A stretch of DNA of 17,069 nt from Candidatus Eiseniibacteriota bacterium. Lineage in GTDB: Bacteria > Eisenbacteria > RBG-16-71-46. Location of the stretch: positions 1-17,069 of the forward strand of contig CAIXRL010000199.1 in NCBI GenBank assembly GCA_903921835.1, given 5' to 3'. Each line of letters begins with the position of its first letter. Within the stretch, counting starts at the first letter, position 1. The translations under genes were made by a program, and so were the position numbers. This document shows positions 12,707 to 17,069 of the stretch, piece by piece. A model generated the notes under the pieces. It ran no database searches and was not told where the DNA came from. It was given only the letters and a program-made list of their open reading frames with translations.

Positions 12707-13593
12707 CGGCCGGCGTAGAGGACCCAGGCCACCGTGCCCAGGAAGAGGATCACCGTGGTCTGGATCGGGCCGTCGCCGAGCAACACCGCCGAAGGATCCT
12801 CGCTCGTCTCCGAGACGCGCACCAGGTGGATGTAGCGAAAGACGCCGTAGGCGACGAACGGCACCGTGTAGAGCAGCGCCTCGGTGTGGAACTTGGCGAC
12901 CGTCGCCGGCCACATTGTGTAGAGCGCATACGAGAGCATGGTGCACGCGGCGGAAACGGTGAGCATCACATCGAGCAACTCGGGCGTGTACTGCTGCAGC
13001 ACCGCGCGCTGCTCGCTCGCGTTGGCGCCCGCGTTGACGAGCTCACGGCGGCGTTTGCTCACACCCAGGAAAAGGGCGCCGAAGAACGTGCACACGAGCA
13101 GCCACGGCGAGAGCACGACATCGGGCCACACGCGGCGCACCAGTTCGACGCCGGCGATCGCGCGCAGCACGAAACCGGTGGCAATGAGGAAGACGTCGAG
13201 GATGACGTGGTGCTTGAGCCAGAAGCTGTACGCCAGGTTGCTCGCGAGGTAGATGCCCGCGACGATCGCAAACAGACCACCGAGCCACGCGGCCAGCGCG
13301 CCGACGATCGCCCACAGCACCGGCAGCATGCCCCACGCCACCGGCACCGGCAGGCGACCGGCGGCGATCGGGCGCCGGCACTTGCGCGGATGCCTGCGGT
13401 CGACCTCGACGTCCATCAGGTCGTTGAGAACGTACACGGACCCCGCGAGCAGCGAGAACGCCACGAATCCCGCGAGCGAGCGCGAGAGCACCCGCGGATC
13501 GCCGGCGTGCTGCGAGAAGATGACGCCCACGAACACGAGCAGGTTCTTGGTCCACTGCTTGGGGCGCAGCGCCTCCAGGGCGGCGGGGATCAT
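12703..13593 (-). CDS. UbiA-family prenyltransferase, decaprenyl-phosphate phosphoribosyltransferase-like
   Basis: The 296-residue polytopic membrane protein has about eight to nine hydrophobic segments. The N-terminus R-P-K-Q-W-T-K-N-L-L-V-F and the motif N-D-L-M-D-V-E-V-D-R-R-H-P-R-K-C-R-R-P-I-A-A-G (57-79) match the DPPR synthase branch rather than ubiquinone/menaquinone UbiA. The second Asp motif is D-V-F-L-I-A-T-G-F-V-L-R-A-I-A-G (133-148). Mycobacterial members transfer phosphoribose from PRPP to decaprenyl phosphate for arabinan synthesis; relatives occur widely with less clear roles. The exact prenyl and sugar substrates here are inference. ATG 13593 overlaps the gmhA stop (ATGA), and its stop overlaps ispE. 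Confidence 0.85.
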   Translation of the reverse strand: MIPAALEALRPKQWTKNLLVFVGVIFSQHAGDPRVLSRSLAGFVAFSLLAGSVYVLNDLMDVEVDRRHPRKCRRPIAAGRLPVPVAWGMLPVLWAIVGALAAWLGGLFAIVAGIYLASNLAYSFWLKHHVILDVFLIATGFVLRAIAGVELVRRVWPDVVLSPWLLVCTFFGALFLGVSKRRRELVNAGANASEQRAVLQQYTPELLDVMLTVSAACTMLSYALYTMWPATVAKFHTEALLYTVPFVAYGVFRYIHLVRVSETSEDPSAVLLGDGPIQTTVILFLGTVAWVLYAGR

Positions 13594-14267
13594 CGCGCTC
13601 CCGGTCGCGAGCGGGGACGCGCGGCCTTCGCCCGCGCCCCGCTGCGGGCCGCGGCGCGCTTCGGCGCGGGCGGGAAGAGCGCGCGCTCCACGAGCAGGCA
13701 GAACGCGTGTCCCATGGTGATGTGCCCTTCCTGGACATGCGGCGTCGAGGCGCTCGGCGTCACCAGCGCGATGTCGCACAGGGCCGCGAAGTCGGCGCCC
13801 TTCGCGCCGGTCATCCCGATCACCGTCATGCCGGCGCCCTGCGCGCTCCCCACCGCGCGGCGCACGCTCTCGGAGCGGCCGCTGGTGGTGATCGCGACCA
13901 GCACGTCCCCCGGCGCCCCAAGCCCCTCGAGCTGGCGCGAGAAGACCTGCTCGTAGCCGTAGTCGTTTCCGATCGCGGTGAGCGCGGAAGTGTTGGTGGT
14001 CAGGGCCACCGCGGGCAGGCCGGGGCGTTCGACCAGGTAGCGACCCGCGAACTCGGTCGCGAGATGCTGCGCGTCGGCCGCGCTGCCACCGTTGCCGCAG
14101 AAGTACACGGTGCCGCCGTTCTCGAAGCACTGCACCAGCACCTCGGCCGCGGCCGCCACGGCGGCCGCATTCCCGCGCGCCAGCTTTGCCAGGCTGCGCG
14201 CGGACGCCTGCAGTGCACTGCGCGCCTCGCGCACCAGCGGGCCATTCGCTTCGCGACGCTTCGTCAT
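13590..14267 (-). CDS. gmhA: D-sedoheptulose-7-phosphate isomerase (SIS domain)
   Basis: The protein has 225 residues. The SIS core has F-C-G-N-G-G-S-A-A-D-A-Q-H-L-A-T-E-F, with His68 and Glu72 in the metal/catalytic positions, then T-A-I-G-N-D-Y-G-Y-E, a phosphate-binding T-T-S-G-R-S-E-S-V, and V-Q-E-G-H-I-T-M-G-H. It makes heptose 7-phosphate, the first step to ADP- or GDP-heptose for LPS core or surface glycans. The last 25 residues are an Ala/Arg-rich basic tail not usual for GmhA. ATG 14267 is chosen at an AGGGAGGAG site and overlaps the rfbD stop by 4 nt. No other heptose genes are in view. Confidence 0.93.
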   Translation of the reverse strand: MTKRREANGPLVREARSALQASARSLAKLARGNAAAVAAAAEVLVQCFENGGTVYFCGNGGSAADAQHLATEFAGRYLVERPGLPAVALTTNTSALTAIGNDYGYEQVFSRQLEGLGAPGDVLVAITTSGRSESVRRAVGSAQGAGMTVIGMTGAKGADFAALCDIALVTPSASTPHVQEGHITMGHAFCLLVERALFPPAPKRAAARSGARAKAARPRSRPGAR

Positions 14268-15127
14268 CGGACTCCTCCCTGAATCGCGTCCGCCGCGGCC
14301 AGGTACCTCCGCAGCGCATCCCGCCACCCGGGCATCGCAGCCCCGGTGGCCAGCGTGTAGCGTTCCGTGTCGAGCACCGAATACGCAGGGCGGCGCGCGG
14401 GGCGGGCCAGCTCCGCCGTCGACAGCCGACCGATCTGCGCGGGCACGCCAGCCTCCTCGCACGCCGCGACCGCAAGGTCGTGCCACGTGCAGTCCCCCGA
14501 GTTGGTGACGTGGAAGGTGCCGCGCTCGCCGCGGTCCATCAGCGTGGCGAGCGCGCCGGCGAGATCAACCGTCAGCGTGGGCGAACCGCGCTGGTCCTCG
14601 ACGATGCGCAGCGGTTCGCCGGCGCGCGCGAGAGAGAGGATGGTGTCCACGAAGTTGCGTCCGCCCGCGCCGTAGAGCCAGGCCGTGCGCACGATCAGGT
14701 GGCGCGGATTGGCCTCGCGCGCCGCGCGCTCGCCCGCCAGCTTGGAACGTCCGTAGGCGGTCACGGGCGCGGTCGCGTCGTCCTCGCGGCGGGGCGTCAC
14801 CGCCATGCCGTCGAAGACGTAATCGGTCGAGACGGCCAGCACGGCCGCGCCCACGTCCGCCGCGACCCGCGCCGCGTTGCGCGTCCCGGTCCCGTTCACG
14901 AGGAGCGCCTTCTCCGGCTCGCTCTCGCACACGTCCACGTTGGTGAACGCGGCCAGGTGCGCCAGCCACGCGGGGCCGAAGGACCGCGCGTGCCGGCCCA
15001 ACGCGGCCGCATCCGTGACGTCAGCCTCGGCGAGGTCGAGCGCGAGCACATCGTGGCCCCGCGCGCGCAGCGCGGGAACCAGCGCGTGGCCGAGCATCCC
15101 GGCCGCGCCTGTCACCATCACCTTCAC
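14264..15127 (-). CDS. rfbD: dTDP-4-dehydrorhamnose reductase (RmlD-like)
   Basis: The protein has 287 residues, starting at GTG 15127. It is an SDR-fold NAD(P)H reductase: G-A-A-G-M-L-G nucleotide loop at 7-13, S-T-D-Y-V-F-D-G at 100-107, and catalytic Y-x3-K (Tyr125, Lys129) in Y-G-R-S-K. The R-T-A-W-L-Y-G and R-G-S-P-T segments also fit. RmlD makes dTDP-L-rhamnose from dTDP-4-dehydrorhamnose. The partner rmlB and rmlC genes are not in the window, so a related dTDP-sugar reductase is possible. The GTG start overlaps the rmlA stop (GTGA); GGAG is upstream. Confidence 0.9.
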   Translation of the reverse strand: MKVMVTGAAGMLGHALVPALRARGHDVLALDLAEADVTDAAALGRHARSFGPAWLAHLAAFTNVDVCESEPEKALLVNGTGTRNAARVAADVGAAVLAVSTDYVFDGMAVTPRREDDATAPVTAYGRSKLAGERAAREANPRHLIVRTAWLYGAGGRNFVDTILSLARAGEPLRIVEDQRGSPTLTVDLAGALATLMDRGERGTFHVTNSGDCTWHDLAVAACEEAGVPAQIGRLSTAELARPARRPAYSVLDTERYTLATGAAMPGWRDALRRYLAAADAIQGGVR

Positions 15128-16248
15128 GCCAGCTCCACCCGGCTCGAATCCCCCAGCATCAACCGGTGCGCGCTCGGGCGCGCGTCGGTGGAGCAGACCA
15201 CGACCTCCCGGCCGATGAGGCTGGACTCGATGCGGCCCGCGATGCCGCGGATCTCGCTGTGATCGAGCACGATCGAGTGCTCGACCTCGCACTCGCTCAG
15301 CGTCACGCCCTCGCCGATCGCGCTGAACGGCCCGATGTACGCGTCCGAGACGCGCGCATTCGCGCCAATCACCAGCGGCCCGCGCAGGTGCGAACGCTCG
15401 ACCACCGTGCCGGGGCCGATGTGCACGGGACCCTCGACGACGCTTTCCTCGTCCACGGTGCCCTCGATGCTCGGCTGCAGGTCCGCAAGGACGATGCGAT
15501 TGGCCTCGAGCAGGTCCTCGACACGGCCGGTGTCCTTCCACCAGCCGCGGATCACGTGCGAGCGCACGTTGCGACCCGTGTTGATGAGGTGCTGGATGGC
15601 ATCGGTGATCTCGAGCTCCCCGCGCGCCGAGGGCTGGATCGCGCGCACGGCGTCGAAGATGGACTTCGTGAACAGGTAGACGCCAACCAACGCGAGGTCG
15701 CTGCGCGGTTCCCTGGGCTTCTCCTCCAGCCGCACGACGCGCTCGCCATCGAGTTCGGCGACGCCGAACTCCCACGGGCGCGCCACCTTCGCCAGCAGGA
15801 TCTGGGCGTCCGGCGCCTCGCGCTCGAACTCCCGCACGAAGGGCGAGACGCCGTCCTTGATGAGGTTGTCCCCGAGGTACATGACGAACGAATCGCCCGC
15901 CATGAACTCCTCGGAGATCTTGACCGCGTGCGCGAGGCCGAGCGGCGCCTCCTGCTCGATATAGGTCACCTTCAGCCCGAACCGCGAACCGTCCCCAACG
16001 GCGGCGCGAATCTCCGCCTGGGAGTTCACGAGCACGGTGACCAGCTCGCCCGTGCGGTGATCCGGCTTCAGCATCTCGCGCGGATCACTGACCACGATGC
16101 CCACCTCGCGGATGCCCGCGGCCGCGATCGCCTCGAGGCCGTAGTAAAGCACCGGCTTGTTCGCCACCGGCACGAGTTGCTTGGCGCGCGTGTGCGTGAT
16201 TGGCCGCAGCCGGGTGCCGCGGCCCCCGGCGAGAACGAGTGCCTTCAT
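15124..16248 (-). CDS. rfbA: Glucose-1-phosphate thymidylyltransferase, long form (RmlA-long)
   Basis: The protein has 374 residues. The nucleotidyltransferase domain (1 to about 245) shows L-A-G-G-R-G-T-R-L-R-P-I-T, K-Q-L-V-P-V-A-N-K-P, and Y-L-G-D-N-L-I at 124-130. Residues about 260-345 are left-handed beta-helix hexapeptide repeats (V-V-E-G-P-V-H-I-G-P-G, I-G-A-N-A-R-V). This is the long RmlA/StrD subfamily, which makes dTDP-glucose. There is an insertion of about 18 residues near 58-76. ATG 16248 has GAGGAGG upstream. It is the first sugar gene and feeds rfbD next to it. Confidence 0.93.
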   Translation of the reverse strand: MKALVLAGGRGTRLRPITHTRAKQLVPVANKPVLYYGLEAIAAAGIREVGIVVSDPREMLKPDHRTGELVTVLVNSQAEIRAAVGDGSRFGLKVTYIEQEAPLGLAHAVKISEEFMAGDSFVMYLGDNLIKDGVSPFVREFEREAPDAQILLAKVARPWEFGVAELDGERVVRLEEKPREPRSDLALVGVYLFTKSIFDAVRAIQPSARGELEITDAIQHLINTGRNVRSHVIRGWWKDTGRVEDLLEANRIVLADLQPSIEGTVDEESVVEGPVHIGPGTVVERSHLRGPLVIGANARVSDAYIGPFSAIGEGVTLSECEVEHSIVLDHSEIRGIAGRIESSLIGREVVVCSTDARPSAHRLMLGDSSRVELA

Positions 16249-16331
16249 TCCAACCTCCTCAGGAAGATCAGGGAACCTGCGAAGATGAATCCACCGAGCA
16301 GGATCCGAAACGCGAATTCGACGATACCCAT
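16245..16331 (-). CDS. Possible 28-aa single-span membrane peptide
   Basis: ATG 16331 opens a 28-codon frame: a short amphipathic start (M-G-I-V-E-F-A-F-R), a hydrophobic run (I-L-L-G-G-F-I-F-A-G-S-L-I-F-L) and a positive end (R-R-L-E). This resembles a one-helix membrane peptide with an inside-positive tail. Its TGA overlaps the rmlA ATG as ATGA, the same junction type as the genes that follow, and the rmlA ribosome site lies inside its end. It starts 6 bp after the alaS stop. No good ribosome site is close upstream, and third-position GC (about 70%) is lower than its neighbours. I cannot exclude a chance frame. Confidence 0.45.
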   Translation of the reverse strand: MGIVEFAFRILLGGFIFAGSLIFLRRLE

Positions 16332-16337
16332 GTCAAG

Positions 16338-17069
16338 TCAGTCACCCAGCGCGGCACCGAGGAGCCGCCGGGCTTCGGCCAGCGCCTCGGCGAGCTTGCC
16401 CGCGTCCTTGCCACCCGCAAGCGCAAGGTGCGGCTTGCCGCCACCCGAGCCGCCGGTCACCTGCGCCACCTTCCTGACCAGGTCCGAGGCGCTGAGCGCC
16501 TTTGCCGCGACCAGGTCGTCGCTCACCACGGCGAGGAAGGTGAGCTTGCCGTCGTTCTGCAGCGCCAGCACGGCGGCGCCCGTGCCGAGCGCGCCGCGCA
16601 GCCGGTCGGCCGCGTCGCGCGCCGCGTTGGTGTCCGCGCCCGCGGAGATTTCAGCGACCACCCAGCGGCCGCGCGGGGCCACGGTCGCGCCGGCGGCGAG
16701 CTTCGCGAACTCGGCGTCGAGCCCCTGCTTGTTCGCCTCGGCGTTCGCCTTGCGCAGCTCGGCCAGCTCACCCTTGAGCTTCTCGATCTGCGCCGGCACC
16801 GCGGCGGGCGCGGCCTGCAGCGCCTGCGCCGCCGCGAGCAGCACGCCCTGCTGCTCGCGCAGCCAGCGCAGCGCCTCCGCGCCGCACAGCGCCTCGGCGC
16901 GGCGCACGCCGCTCGCGATCGCCGAGTCCCCGACCAGCACGAACGCGCCGATGTCTCCCGTGCGCGCGACGTGCGTGCCGCCGCACAGCTCGCGGCTGGG
17001 CTCGATGCCCGCACCGGCGGCGCCCTCCACGGTCACCATGCGCACCTCGGCGCCGTACTTCTCGCCGAA
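16338..17069 (-). CDS. alaS: Alanyl-tRNA synthetase, C-terminal part (5' end outside window)
   Basis: The last 243 residues are visible; the frame runs off the window edge. F-G-E-K-Y-G, then E-L-C-G-G-T-H with the zinc-site Cys and His (editing domain), T-G-D-I-G-A-F, then a coiled-coil stretch (Q-I-E-K-L-K-G-E-L-A-E-L-R-K) and the DHHA1 end (T-G-G-S-G-G-G-K-P-H-L-A-L-A-G-G-K) identify AlaRS. It charges tRNA-Ala and clears misacylated Ser/Gly. The stop is at 16338-16340, just before the putative small ORF. Confidence 0.97.
   Translation of the reverse strand, partial: FGEKYGAEVRMVTVEGAAGAGIEPSRELCGGTHVARTGDIGAFVLVGDSAIASGVRRAEALCGAEALRWLREQQGVLLAAAQALQAAPAAVPAQIEKLKGELAELRKANAEANKQGLDAEFAKLAAGATVAPRGRWVVAEISAGADTNAARDAADRLRGALGTGAAVLALQNDGKLTFLAVVSDDLVAAKALSASDLVRKVAQVTGGSGGGKPHLALAGGKDAGKLAEALAEARRLLGAALGD

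Noticed and set aside
16331..16336. TTGACA on the minus strand as a promoter -35 for rmlA
   Set aside because: No acceptable -10 hexamer lies 16-18 bases downstream; the region overlaps the putative small ORF.

Overview
This is a high-GC bacterial window (G/C dominates third codon positions in every real gene). It is most likely from an uncultured lineage of the FCB group, such as Candidatus Eisenbacteria. The lineage call is an inference. It rests on a secreted protein ending in a FlgD-like, T9SS-type tail, a TonB-type protein, a long CTC-type bL25, and a spoVG gene without other sporulation genes. The sequence alone does not prove a taxon.

Positions 1-4189 (plus strand) form an accessory, envelope-oriented block. 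It starts inside an amidase_3-like protein with a C-terminal carboxypeptidase-regulatory-like domain, in which two catalytic positions look replaced. A TonB C-terminal-domain protein follows, then a roughly 290-bp non-coding stretch. Next comes a short ORF with a signal peptide, a roughly 205-bp near-perfect palindromic element (1947-2151), an ORF with a D-P-E-T-G motif, and a secreted PA-domain HExxH metalloprotease-like protein. The two ORFs flanking the palindrome re-join in frame when 202 nt are removed, so the palindrome probably split one secreted-protein gene. This is the most unusual structure in the window.

Positions 4241-4279 hold an 18-bp hairpin between convergent genes. From there to the window end, every gene is on the minus strand. 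In transcription order these are: alaS (3' end), a possible 28-aa membrane peptide, rmlA (long form), rfbD, gmhA, a UbiA-family prenyl-phosphate phosphoribosyltransferase, ispE, spoVG, tRNA-Gln(UUG), prs, rplY (CTC), pth, rpsF, ssb, rpsR, a DUF2232 (YybS-like) membrane protein, rplI, a parvulin-type PPIase and a bifunctional nuclease (DUF151).

The ispE-spoVG-prs-rplY-pth and rpsF-ssb-rpsR-yybS-rplI blocks are classic conserved bacterial neighbourhoods. Here they are fused to a nucleotide-sugar/lipid-linked glycan set (rmlA, rfbD, gmhA, UbiA). Many junctions are 4-nt ATGA/GTGA overlaps, so much of the strand is probably translationally coupled. A good sigma-70-like promoter lies ahead of tRNA-Gln, and prs probably starts at TTG. 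No CRISPR array, rRNA gene or autonomous transposase was found.
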